From NCBI GenBank assembly GCA_018340375.1, contig JAFFJZ010000040.1:310001-374000 (forward strand): 64,000 nucleotides of DNA, read 5' to 3'. Made by a program: the position numbers and the translations under genes. Positions 1-10,827 of the stretch are shown here, piece after piece; position 1 is the first letter of the stretch; the number at the start of each line of letters is the position of its first letter. This DNA comes from Gonatopus flavifemur (Eukaryota; Arthropoda; Insecta; Hymenoptera; Dryinidae). The notes beneath the pieces were generated by a model. It saw only the letters and a list, made by a program, of their open reading frames with translations. It made no database searches and had not been told where the DNA came from.

Positions 1-1297
1 ATGTGATCCTTCCCACTTGCTTAAACCCTCTTCTGGCAACGACGCGATTAGGTTTTTGAACTGTTGTGACCCCGGTCTCGTCACAATTCCAAATATCAGC
101 TGGAATAAAACTATGGCGTTTCAATACAACCTCGAGATTATTGTAAAATTCATCAACAGAATGTTTATTAAAGCCTGACGCTCTAGCCAAACTTGTTGCC
201 TCAGGAGTTCGGAGAGACAAATTTGGATGTCTCTTCATAAATCCATAATACCAATCTGATCCGGCTTTCTGATTTTTGGCCCATGCAGATGGTACTTTAT
301 CTAAGGATTGAGCGTAAGTGAAAGCCAGTTTACGAACGTCACTGATTGAGAGGCCGAAGTAAATATCCGCTGCTTTCAGTATATATTCCATCATTTGTGT
401 TTCTTCAGCGTCAGTAAAAATCTGAAAGTATATTGATAGTACTGGGAATAGTGTTCTCTGAACTGTGGAGAATGAGAATCTGACGATTTCACTCCATCCC
501 TAGTGACAAGAGGACCCATCCAATTCAAATGAATTTTTCACTCTTTTCGAATGATATTCCTGGTTAAAAGAATCCACTGAATCTGACGAGTAAATTTCAT
601 CAGATTTGGTTAGATCACTGTCCTAAATTCAGTGAGATTTGACGAGATTCAACTAGATTCATATTGAGAAAATTCATTTTCCTCACAGAATCCCATTGAC
701 AAATCGCCGGATGAGATTTGGTCAAAACATTGTCCGAGATTTGATAAAATTTGGCAAGACTCAGTGAGATTTGACGAAAATCGATGAATTTCTTTCAACT
801 AGGGATTTCACTTTTGCGAAGTGAAAAATCCACTTCGAAACTGTAGTGATCGTGAAATTCTCTCATTAAATTTCAAGCTTTCATTCTAACAGGATGAATA
901 TTTTACTCGAAAATCATACAGGTTCCCTTCTAGTTGCTCAAACAGTGGAATTTCAATCCAAGAATTCGGAAGAGTTGAACATTCCAATTGAATATCGATT
1001 ATCAGATGTTTATGAACTTATATAAAATAATGTTGTGACAATTACCTGAAAATTACGCGCATAACTGCCGCGGTTTTTCGGTTGCGGAGGTTGCATGTTT
1101 GTAATGTCGTGCGTAGCTATCAATTCTTGTAGATTGACTTTTTGAGCATGTCTTTCTAATGTTCTGAGAGGAATTTTATATTTATCAGATGTCTCTTTGA
1201 AGGTTTTCCTGTGAATTTTCACATCCACTAATGCTTCTTCCAATGTATTGATGTCGATATTTCCCCTATTTGTTTTTCTTCTATAGTTCCGAACCAT
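1..1297 (-). CDS. Tigger-like transposase, 5' part (partial, two exons)
   Basis: Partial transposase gene of copy A. Exon 1 runs 1297 down to 1046 and encodes the psq-type helix-turn-helix (start MVRNYRRKTNRG). The intron is 1045-422. Exon 2 begins at 421 and leaves the window at position 1. The splice sites are inferred from the complete copy: donor gtaatt after NFQ, acceptor tttcag before IFTDAEE. No stop or frameshift is seen in the visible part. The catalytic half lies outside the window, so activity cannot be judged. Confidence 0.8.
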
Positions 1298-1739
1298 TTT
1301 CTGAAAAATGATTTGTTTGAATATTGGGAAACAACCGCCAATGTCCCCCATAAGAAACCCGCCAACGTGCCCCAACCTCACTTTCTGTATCCAAATGAGA
1401 TTCTTCGGATAAGGTTAAAAACTATGATATTATATAGGGTTTATATCTTCACAGGAGGGGTTGAAGACTGTGTAAGTTCAATACTTACATTAATTCCAAT
1501 CTCCGAACAGTCAGAATAAGCTTATAAAGAATAATAGAATTTTTTACTTTTTTCACTCACGAACACATAAGTCAGTTTATGAAATGACTTTGTTTATCAA
1601 TCATAGTGAAACTTTGTGACATGACGCGGTTCATTGAAGCTTATAAAATATCCGAGGGATGTCGCTGAGAAACAATTACCGTTAGAAAAAAACGCAACCC
1701 GTCAACCTGCCCCGCCCGCCAACCTGCCTCAGTCTCCCC
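1..1739 (-). mobile_element. pogo/Tigger-like DNA transposon, copy A (truncated by window edge)
   Basis: This stretch is nearly identical to 6809-8547 of the complete element downstream. I see only a few differences, for example one codon reading Lys instead of Glu in the N-terminal exon and one C-to-T change in the terminal repeat. It ends in the same terminal inverted repeat as copy B and is followed by TA (1740-1741), but the flanking sequence beyond differs completely. It is therefore an independent insertion, not a segmental duplication. The rest of the element lies before the window. The near identity means both copies moved recently. Confidence 0.9.
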
Positions 1740-1741
1740 TA

Positions 1742-3453
1742 TGTTGAATATTGTTTGTAATAAATATTCATCATCAAATCAATTTATTTATTACCATTCC
1801 ATTGTTTATGACCAATTGTCATACTTTTGAAACTATATGCACATACTTTCTGAATTTTACACAAATAGATGATATCTAGAATACTCTTAGAATACTTCTC
1901 GCGTAGTCGAGTGTACTTTCATGTTTCTCAGAGTATAGGGTACTGGTTTGAATTTGATATATTTGGTATTAAAAAGAATTCATCCCTGAAAAATTGGGCA
2001 CATCTTTGTACATCACAGCCAGATAAAATATATACATAAGCATAAAATCTGATAACTCGTGCATAAGTGATTGCGAAAAAAAACATATAATGATGCATTG
2101 ATTATATCTCATATCTGCATAATTCACAGTTCTTCCTCTGAGGAAGAATCAACCCTCCTGTTCAACTGATCCTTTCAAGATGCCTTTGAATTATTTTTAG
2201 CTTCATGTTCAAAATAAACGCAACTAAAGTAATCGATACTCAACTCATCCAAATGGAAATGAGGGGAGGTGGAGAAGATGGAATATCCCATGCATATCAA
2301 GTTCCGGTTCATTGATTACCTAAGTTTTTTGCTCTCCTGTTATTGATTTTGATTCAGGTGAATGACTTGGTACTTGACTATTCAAGCCTTTTTATATCCT
2401 GCTGACTGCCTGACGTTGTAAAGACTTCATTTATATATCATTAACGTGATCCTGCAAAAATACTTGTGATATCGAATCATATAATCCATGGATATGGAAT
2501 TGGTTTTACTTGAAATATAAGATGTTCAAGTTTAATACGAACTTCAGCACATTTGGTGAAGGGTGCTAGAACTAGTTATGTACTTCACACTGATCTCTAC
2601 TATACATGGAATGGGGGATATACCACTTTGAAATACAAAAATTTTATGATGGATTGGGAATGATAGGAGACCCTGAGCTTTCAACTCCAGTGCCACTTTT
2701 TGGAGGGAGATTCAAAAATCATGAATACAGTTTTATACAATTTATCAATAATGGGGATGTCAAACCGGTTATAACCGAAACCGGTTCATCGTTTACCAGG
2801 GTAAATTTTTAACTAACCGAAAACCGGTTCATTAGTTGGGTAACTGATTATCTAGGACCAAGTTTTCAAAAGCTCGAAAAACTCACGTTTGTATGTGCCT
2901 GAATGATGGGAGACTAATCTAACTGTAGTGATTTCGGTCTCTAGAAAAATAAAAAATCAGCTGACTGAACCTTTTTGAATTTTAACCTTTTGAGAGCCTT
3001 GGAATAATCTCATCTCACAATTTCGTAACCCACTCGAATTATTGTTGGAGATGTATAAAAACCTTTCAGTATATTTCTGAAATTCCACAGAAGGTTCTCA
3101 AGGCATCCACAAAGTTTTGATCAACGTTGTTATGAAAGTGTTGTACACACATTTGTAGCATATATGATTATACGTTGAGGATATTCCTTCAAAAAGCAAC
3201 TCTGTTATGTAATTAATTGTTTTTCGCAAGTGACTTGAGGTTGATTGAAAATCTTCGACATGATTTCCAACTCACCCGACGAATCTCATTCCATCACTGT
3301 ATGCGCGAATTGAAATCAATGTAATATCATTTGTCGGAGAAATGAATGTTCAGATTAAAATATTTCTCCTATTCGAAATAACTTACTATTCATTGAATGG
3401 ATGTGTTTGAATGAAGAGATACGTGAGTATTTGTTTTCATAATTAATTATATT
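1742..3453. other. No gene recognised
   Basis: AT-rich sequence with no convincing coding region and no repeat boundary I can place. The only structured stretch is the cluster of AACCGGTT palindromes at 2763-2829, listed separately. Short open frames such as 2606-2812 show no family resemblance. Confidence 0.5.
2763..2829. promoter_or_regulatory. Cluster of three AACCGGTT palindromes
   Basis: AACCGGTT occurs at 2763-2770, 2779-2786 and 2822-2829. The second and third sit in a repeated context (ACCGAAACCGGTTCAT-like). AACCGGTT is the known consensus of Grainyhead-family transcription factors in insects. Three exact copies in 67 bp of AT-rich DNA look non-random. No gene nearby is recognised, so regulatory use is inference; a decayed short tandem repeat is the alternative. 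Confidence 0.35.
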
Positions 3454-3763
3454 TGTTATGTGAAGGGAGAGGAAAATTCGATGAACATAGGCGACTGGAA
3501 TGCGGTAGTAGGGCAAGGGAAAGAGGGCAACATGATAGGAAATTTCGTGTTAGGGAAAAGAAATGAAAGAGGACAACGTTTCATCGAATTCTGTGAAAGC
3601 CATAAAATGGTTATTACCAACACATTATTTGAAAATCATCCAAGAAGGATCTATACTTGGAGAATGCCAGGATGTACAGCGAGATACCGAATTGATTACA
3701 TATGAGTGAACCAAAGATTAGGAAACCAAGTGAAAAGCTATAAGACTTATCCAGGCGCGAATA
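3454..3763 (+). pseudogene. Non-LTR retrotransposon endonuclease fragment
   Basis: The frame from about 3460 reads YVKGEENS, GDWNAVVGQGKEGN and RYRIDYI. It matches, at protein level, the endonuclease of the longer element at 58882-61922 (GDWNAV, TNTLFENHPRRIY and RYRIDYILL there). These are the C-terminal motifs of an APE-type endonuclease domain. It has a stop (TGA) right after RIDYI, and both ends are missing. The 3' side is cut at the TA where the palindromic MITE at 3766 begins, and the retroelement sequence does not resume beyond that MITE. Confidence 0.8.
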
Positions 3764-3765
3764 TA

Positions 3766-4398
3766 CAGGGTGTCCCATTTTAATCTTTAAATGCAAATAT
3801 CTCAAAAACATGCATCTTAAACCAAAAGTACTTCATACCAAGTTGTTATACAAAGAGGGGGCCAGAAAACTACGATACCAGTTTCATCATAGATGGCGTT
3901 ATGATCGATGAAAATGGGGTCAACATCATTTTTTAAAAACGGGAACCCCCACTTTTTATTGCATATCTTGATTCTACGCGAAAAACTGAGTAACTTCCGC
4001 TTGAAACATTTTTCAAATTTTTTAAGATGGTGCCACAATCGATGAAAAATAAAGTCTATGAAACAATATGCGAATATCTTGTGGAATCCATCCAAGAGCC
4101 GGAATATCTCATTCGAATATTGTTGTTGAGAGAGGAGACGACACGATGGTGATACCGTTCCAAGCAACAGTTACTCAGTTTTTTGCGTAGAATCAAGATA
4201 TGCAATAAAAAGTGGGGGTTCCCGTTTGAAAAAAATGATGTTGACCCCATTTTAATCGATCATAACGCCATTTATGATGAAACTGATATCGTAGTTTTGT
4301 GGCCCCTCTTTGTATAACAACTTTGGTATGAAGTACTTTTGGTTTAAGATGCATGTTTTTGAGATATTTGCATTCAAAGATTAAAATGGGACACCCTG
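3766..4398. mobile_element. Palindromic MITE with CAGGGTG ends, TA target site
   Basis: The two halves (about 3766-4010 and 4155-4398) are long inverted repeats of about 240 bp around a central spacer of roughly 140 bp. Outer ends read CAGGGTGTCCCATTTTAATC and its complement, and TA flanks both sides (3764-3765, 4399-4400). It encodes no transposase; the overlapping open frames are products of the palindrome. Ends and TA target suit mobilisation by a Tc1/mariner-group transposase. It landed in the endonuclease fragment to its left. Confidence 0.85.
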
Positions 4399-4432
4399 TA
4401 TATATTATACATATATATATATATATATATGT
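4399..4432. repeat. AT-rich microsatellite
   Basis: A short run of TA/AT dinucleotides directly abuts the right end of the palindromic MITE. It probably grew from the TA target or was the insertion target. Confidence 0.8.
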
Positions 4433-5404
4433 ATGCTCCACGGTGGTTTTGCGGTCCAATTTTGAGAAGTTTCGGAATTGTGATGAATATCATCAACTAG
4501 ATGCAAAAGAGTAGTTTTGATGTTTTTTTTGACAAATCTCAAATAGCATACATGATATGAGCGAATAAGTACAAGATGGTAGTTTTGAGGAACATCTTCA
4601 TTCATCCATTACCATCCATTCATTGGGTACTATTTTTTCTTCCTATGATATTTTGTGAGGATGCTATGTGCCGTTGATGCATTGATACATGAACATGGTG
4701 AAAAATCATATTATCCTCAAAATACTTGAATACCTGTATCCAACGGTAGTTTCGGGGAAGATCCTGAGGTGCTCCTTTTTCGCAGAAAATATTAATACAT
4801 CAGCTGGAATCTACGGTGGAATGAAAATTTCTACATAATTATCACACATATGCCTCATACGTAACAGAATATACCTACTGGTAGTTTCCAGCCGCTAGTG
4901 AGACCAAGATAGCAGTCACGATTGATTTCACGAGCCTTGAATGTTCAAATTTCACAGAACATGTTACGGAGTTGTTGAATCTCCACAAGTAATGCGAATC
5001 TTTCGTATTGCGATGAGAAATATATTGAGGTAATTTGGAAAGAGTATTTGCGAAAATATATGGAGATCGTTCGGCAGTTTTGAGGAATTTTCTGTTTATT
5101 TGATGGCAGTTTCAAGACACCTGGTAGTTTTGAGTGCGTATGACAGAGTTTCTAGAAGCAGAACTGATTCCCATATTATGTAGAGAAAGTCAGTGTACGC
5201 AGGAACGATACAGCATTCTTCACAATAATAATTACCTTTCCAAAACAATTGTTCGAGAGTATAAGAAGCTTGTATGGCAGTTTTGAGGAGGTTGATGTTC
5301 ATTCGTAGGCAGTTTTGAGACCCTTGCAGTTTTGAGGGAGTTCAGGGAAATTTCCAAATTGTACGTCGAATTTTCATACCCAAATGAGTTCTCACGTGGC
5401 CCTG
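4433..5404. repeat. Irregular repeats of GGCAGTTTTGAG, left block
   Basis: No gene is recognised here. A short motif, G(G/C)(C/T)AGTTT(T/C)GAG, recurs at about 4578, 4743, 4880, 5070, 5104, 5123, 5274, 5307 and 5325, with spacing from about 18 to 190 bp. The series is cut by the pogo element at 5407-8547 and resumes after it, so it is older than that insertion. The function is unknown. Confidence 0.6.
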
Positions 5405-5593
5405 TAGGGGAGACTGGGGCAGGTTGGCGGTAAAAACTTTTGCCAATTTTTTTTACATATTTGGAATCGTGTTAGGAATTCAATATTTGCCAGTTTCGGA
5501 GGTTCAACCTTGAACTAAAAATCACCATAGAATTAGTTACCTGAAATAAAATAGCAGAGATACGATAAATGAAAGAAGTAGAACCCAACATAT

Positions 5594-5651
5594 CCGCCAA
5601 TCTGCCCCTATGATGGGGCAAATTGGCGGTCGAGATGGGGCAAGTTGGCGG
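5594..5651. repeat. Subterminal motif array, left end of pogo copy B
   Basis: Three copies of the 15-bp motif GGGGCAAATTGGCGG or its close variants lie at 5594-5608 (reverse orientation), 5615-5629 and 5637-5651. The same sequence core is inside the terminal repeat at 5407-5430. Reiterated subterminal copies of a terminal motif are typical transposase-binding sites; that role is inferred here. Confidence 0.7.
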
Positions 5652-5810
5652 TGGAATTAAAAGAAAATTTATGGAGATAATTATGTATACATATCGATAT
5701 AAAGAGTATTGAGAACGAAAACAGAATATTTTATTCTACACTAATCATTCAAAAATGAAACTGAAATATAAACCTTCATAATAATAACGTTGCTGATGAA
5801 ATTTTGCAAT

Positions 5811-8105
5811 CTATTTTGATTTCTGCTTCACATTTTTTTTAAGAACGTTTTTTATTTTCTTCTTTTTTTGACCATTATCTGCCATTTCTTCTACGATGAA
5901 CTGTTTTTTCAAACGTTTTTTCATATTTTCCTCTTTTTTCTGTTTCCTTTCAGCTACCTTACTTGCTAATTCAGACAATGCATTCCTCACTGGACTATTT
6001 GTCAAGATTTCGGTTTTCCTTTTACGTGTTGATGTTCTCGTGGCCTTCCTTGGTCCCGCCTTTGGTAGTGGTATCAATTTTTCAATTTGTTTTTCAATAT
6101 CCTCTTCAATCTCAAAAGAAGGTTCATTTTGCTGTAAAGGAAGATGTGTCGATGATGTGGGTGTCGAACAAATTGGCGTAGGAGTTGAAGGCGTGGAATC
6201 AATCGATGGATCGGACCTATCGGTTACATACGACGGTAGGAAGTCTTGTCCAGAAAAATTTTCTTTATTGAATGGCATGATTCCTGTTTTTTTGAAGCCA
6301 GCCATGATGTTAGATGGTGTGCAAGCTTTGGGAAGAGCTACTTTTATAATGCCAGGAATGTCATACATGGACATTGTTTTACCTGGATGAGCGGTCATCC
6401 AATCATCAATTCCCTGATTTATAAATCTTTTCAATGGACCATACACAGAAACATCGAGAATTTGCAATTTGTGACTACAATGCGGTGGGAAAGAAAGCAT
6501 TACAATGCCATTGTCTCTAGCGTAATCAAGGCCTGGCACTGATAAGTGGGACGAGTGGTTGTCAAGAAGAAGGAGGACTGGCTTTTCTTTTGAACATTTT
6601 GTATTCCTGACAAAGTGTTCCGAAAATTGTACGAAATTAATTTCTTTCATCCAACCAGATGGATTTGCACAACCAACGTTACCAATAGGTGCGTCTGTTA
6701 GAAAATGGTCACGAAATTTTGCGCGAGGGAACACAAAAAATGGTGGAATGGAAGACCCACTTGCAGATACAGCTACCATGAGCGTTACTAGTTCGCCTCT
6801 TTCGGCTGATGTGATCCTTCCCACTTGCTTAAACCCTCTTCTGGCAACGACGCGATTAGGTTTTTGAACTGTTGTGACCCCGGTCTCGTCACAATTCCAA
6901 ATATCAGCTGGAATAAAACTATGGCGTTTCAATACAACCTCGAGATTATTGTAAAATTCATCAACAGAATGTTTATTAAAGCCTGACGCTCTAGCCAAAC
7001 TTGTTGCCTCAGGAGTTCGGAGAGACAAATTTGGATGTCTCTTCATAAATCCATAATACCAATCTGATCCGGCTTTCTGATTTTTGGCCCATGCAGATGG
7101 TACTTTATCTAAGGATTGAGCGTAAGTGAAAGCCAGTTTACGAACGTCACTGATTGAGAGGCCGAAGTAAATATCCGCTGCTTTCAGTATATATTCCATC
7201 ATTTGTGTTTCTTCAGCGTCAGTAAAAATCTGAAAGTATATTGATAGTACTGGGAATAGTGTTCTCTGAACTGTGGAGAATGAGAATCTGACGATTTCAC
7301 TCCATCCCTAGTGACAAGAGGACCCATCCAATTCAAATGAATTTTTCACTCTTTTCGAATGATATTCCTGGTTAAAAGAATCCACTGAATCTGACGAGTA
7401 AATTTCATCAGATTTGGTTAGATCACTGTCCTAAATTCAGTGAGATTTGACGAGATTCAACTAGATTCATATTGAGAAAATTCATTTTCCTCACAGAATC
7501 CCATTGACAAATCGCCGGATGAGATTTGGTCAAAACATTGTCCGAGATTTGATAAAATTTGGCAAGACTCAGTGAGATTTGACGAAAATCGATGAATTTC
7601 TTTCAACTAGGGATTTCACTTTTGCGAAGTGAAAAATCCACTTCGAAACTGTAGTGATCGTGAAATTCTCTCATTAAATTTCAAGCTTTCATTCTAACAG
7701 GATGAATATTTTACTCGAAAATCATACAGGTTCCCTTCTAGTTGCTCAAACAGTGGAATTTCAATCCAAGAATTCGGAAGAGTTGAACATTTCAATTGAA
7801 TATCGATTATCAGATGTTTATGAACTTATATAAAATAATGTTGTGACAATTACCTGAAAATTACGCGCATAACTGCCGCGGTTTTTCGGTTGCGGAGGTT
7901 GCATGTTTGTAATGTCGTGCGTAGCTATCAATTCTTGTAGATTGACTTTTTGAGCATGTCTTTCTAATGTTCTGAGAGGAATTTTATATTCATCAGATGT
8001 CTCTTTGAAGGTTTTCCTGTGAATTTTCACATCCACTAATGCTTCTTCCAATGTATTGATGTCGATATTTCCCCTATTTGTTTTTCTTCTATAGTTCCGA
8101 ACCAT
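5811..8105 (-). CDS. Tigger/pogo-type transposase, two exons, apparently intact
   Basis: Join of exon 1 (8105 to 7854) and exon 2 (7229 to 5811), giving about 556 residues. Exon 1 starts at MVRNYRRKTNRG, the first Met of a psq-type helix-turn-helix. The donor is CAG|gtaatt, the acceptor tttcag|ATTTTT, and the phase is kept, producing NFQ-IFTDAEETQMMEYILKA, as expected at this point of the family. A CENP-B-like HTH follows (ADIYFGLSISDVRKLA, WYYGFMKRHPNLSLR). The DDE domain then shows WNCDETGVTTV, LLLLDNHSSH and LQILDVSVYGPLK, which supply the three catalytic acids. The C-terminus is Lys-rich and probably nuclear. It would cut and paste the element at TA sites. The full chain has no stop or frameshift. 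Alternative: a domesticated gene, but the terminal repeats argue against it. Confidence 0.92.
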
Positions 8106-8142
8106 TTTCTGAAAAATGATTTGTTTGAATATTGGGAAACAA

Positions 8143-8181
8143 CCGCCAATGTCCCCCATAAGAAACCCGCCAACGTGCCCC
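8143..8181. repeat. Subterminal motif pair upstream of the transposase start
   Basis: Two reverse-oriented variants of the terminal motif (CCGCCAATGTCCCC at 8143-8156 and CCGCCAACGTGCCCC at 8167-8181) lie 40-75 bp upstream of the transposase ATG. A further one is at 8507-8521, just inside the right terminus. The placement over the likely promoter would let transposase binding repress its own gene; this is inference. Confidence 0.6.
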
Positions 8182-8549
8182 AACCTCACTTTCTGTATCC
8201 AAATGAGATTCTTCGGATAAGGTTAAAAACTATGATATTATATAGGGTTTATATCTTCACAGGAGGGGTTGAAGACTGTGTAAGTTCAATACTTACATTA
8301 ATTCCAATCTCCGAACAGTCAGAATAAGCTTATAAAGAATAATAGAATTTTTTACTTTTTTCACTCACGAACACATAAGTCAGTTTATGAAATGACTTTG
8401 TTTATCAATCATAGTGAAACTTTGTGACATGACGCGGTTCATTGAAGCTTATAAAATATCCGAGGGATGTCGCTGAGAAACAATTACCGTTAGAAAAAAA
8501 CGCAACCCGTCAACCTGCCCCGCCCGCCAACCTGCCCCAGTCTCCCCTA

Positions 8550-9558
8550 CTCAGAATGCATTCATTCGAATCAGGAAACATTGTCCCCTGCATTCAAATA
8601 ACCAACAAATCACCTCCATTTGGTTTATAATCTCATAATTGTGTATAATGGGAACAGTACGTTCGTAACCGATGAAAGAATCTGCAGACGAATGGAGCTT
8701 GAGGAATTTTGGATGACTATTATATTGATGAAGTAGGACCAGTGATACATAGCGGTTCTTCCGGGTCTCCTCCATGTCTGGCTCACCTTGTTCTGGCCAT
8801 TCGAACCAACATTTGTACGGGCTCACCAATTCACGCCCCCTCAAATGTATCCGCACTCCAACCGGTGATTTTGGGGAAGTTGGCGCTCATGCTTCGTGAG
8901 TCTCAGGGGAGATGATACTTATGCGTTGGCAGTTTTGGGGTACTTGGCAGTTACGAGGCCCCCTTCCTCCATCCTTCGGCAGTTTCGAGGACCACTCCCT
9001 TCATCCTTTGGCAGTTTCGAGAACCTCTTCCTCGACCCTTCGGCAGTTTTGGGGTCCCTGCTGAATGTGAGTATATTTCGCGGAGTTCTCGAGGGATGAG
9101 CTCATTAACGGATCCCATGGTCACTCGAAGTATGGAAGTGGTAGATGATATAAATGGATCCGGCATGAGTATGAGTTTCACCGTGCCATTTGATGCATAG
9201 TCAAACTAGATACCAAGTCATTACACGCCAACTTCGTAAGTTCAGAATGTATTACCACGTGGGCCTGTACTGTGTTCAGATAGCATGAATGATTGGCAAT
9301 TTCAAACCTGAAGAACCTCTCAAAGAATTCTTGAACAGTTTCCTCCATGACAGTGAGAATGAATTGAATATACATCAAATGAATCCAATATGAACCAATT
9401 GAAACTAATATGAACCGATTGAATTCAATATGAATCGAATGAATCCAAAATAAATACATCCTGAATCCCCAGCGAATGATTTATGAACTCGCAAGATGAA
9501 TCCTCTTTTACCACCGAAATGTTCATCAAGGAGCCACTTTGATTTGACAGTATTTTTA
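8550..9558. repeat. Irregular repeats of GGCAGTTTTGAG, right block, with no gene
   Basis: Copies of the motif seen left of the pogo element resume at about 8925, 8944, 8976, 9008 and 9040 (for example TTCGGCAGTTTCGAGG), here spaced about 20-32 bp. At about 9355-9455 there is also a degenerate tandem array of a ~20-bp unit resembling GAATCCAATATGAACCGATT. I recognise no protein in this stretch. Confidence 0.55.
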
Positions 9559-9673
9559 GGAGCCTTCCGAAGTGGCTGACCTGATCATCTGGTCATGATC
9601 AGATCACCTGAGATTAGTTGAGAAGTAATCTGGTCATGGCCACATGATCAGGTCAGCTACTTCTGAAGGCTCC
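9559..9673. repeat. Short palindromic element (115 bp)
   Basis: The ends GGAGCCTTCCGAAGTGGCTG and the complement of GGAGCCTTCAGAAGTAGCTG form an inverted repeat that continues through the TGATCA-rich middle (CTGACCTGATCA on both arms). The whole unit can fold into one hairpin. The size suits a small MITE. I could not fix a target-site duplication. Confidence 0.75.
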
Positions 9674-10823
9674 ATTATCAATCCATCTATATCCATCGAA
9701 AAGGTTCGGGATTTCGCGAGGATGATTGGAGCTACAGCTCCCAGAATATTGTGGTAATGGCGAACTTAGCATATGCTTGCAGAGAGTTCGTTATCCTTCT
9801 ATGGCCTTCGGGAGTAAGTTGAATACATATCTATTTTCTGCCAGATGCATTGTCAAGATTTCAGACCGCATGCAAGAACCTTCTGTGAATCCGGTAGTAT
9901 CCGGGAATTTTTCGGGAGCGGTCCTATCAGTTCGGAGATGAATCGATGAATCCTCAATATTACCCGGAAGATATCAGAACTATTTTGGACCTTGACCGTT
10001 TCCGTTAAACCAGGATTTCCGAAATTTGATAGTGGATGCTATATCAGCATGGGATTGAAGAAATTTCAGAAACCTTGTAGTGATATTTGAAGTATCTTGT
10101 GTGTTAGATGATTTCTGAGGAATACATTGTTAAACATACAGCGAGATTTTGTGACAATTGCAGAAGATCCATCTCGACGATCCCATTCCTGTCAGATCTG
10201 GTACAATTTGGAAATCCTTTGGGGGAGGTCCTGTCTATGCAGAGCATTCACCTCTATACTGATGTATAGATACCAACCTAGACTTTGCGTGAAAAAGGAA
10301 TACTCAAGTAGATTGTGTGGGAGAAAGAGCACATCACTGATCTCATCGTCTTTTTCCAGGATGAATATTCGGAAAAAACAGCGCTATCACATCTTGCATT
10401 TCACATTGACGAGAGATCTCTTTTTCGGTCACATAGAAAAATCAACCACTGCCCACTCTGAATGTTGTCCGAAGGCCCGACGATGTTCCTGAAAGGGAAT
10501 GAATATGTATCAATCATATTTCCGCAGACAAGGGGGTTACCAAATCCCTCGAGCGTTATGCTGATTAAGCGTTTACTACTTTGCCTCGGGCATCGTGTTC
10601 CGATGTGATTGATTTCGATCAGACACCGCATGAATATATAACAGAGGGTATCATCACCCTATCAACTTATCTCCGGGCTGATCAAACCATCCCCAAAGAA
10701 CTCTCGAATGCTCACGGATCTTTAGGAGTTGGTCTAAAGAGTGATCCTTCCACGATTGTTCCGAACTCTCATCGGATACATTCCCCACGTTCTTTGCTGG
10801 TGCGTTGCTACTAGTGATAGCAT
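9674..10823. other. No gene recognised
   Basis: Flank of the Gypsy element. It holds short open frames (9726-9941, 10127-10492, 10581-10814) without any motif I know. Two partly similar stretches near 9900 and 10200 (both with GGGAGCGGTCCT-like or GGGAGGTCCTGT-like words) hint at an old duplication but are too weak to call. Confidence 0.4.
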
Positions 10824-10827
10824 ACAA

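Larger units (their letters stand above)
5407..8547 (-). mobile_element. pogo/Tigger-like DNA transposon, copy B (complete)
   Basis: Complete element of about 3.14 kb. Both ends carry a perfect 24-bp terminal inverted repeat beginning GGGGAGACTGGGGCAG, flanked by the TA duplication expected of this superfamily (5405-5406 and 8548-8549). It encodes one spliced transposase on the minus strand with no visible defect. Motif copies related to the terminus (GGGGCARRTTGGCGG) are reiterated inside both ends. Near identity to copy A and perfect ends indicate recent activity. It inserted into the GGCAGTTTTGAG-repeat region. Confidence 0.95.

Noticed and set aside
3817..4459. Several overlapping minus-strand frames
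   Set aside because: They are mirror products of the palindromic MITE.
5896..6867. Plus-strand open frames of up to 164 codons opposite the pogo transposase
   Set aside because: They lie antisense to the catalytic exon of a well-supported transposase and have no motifs.
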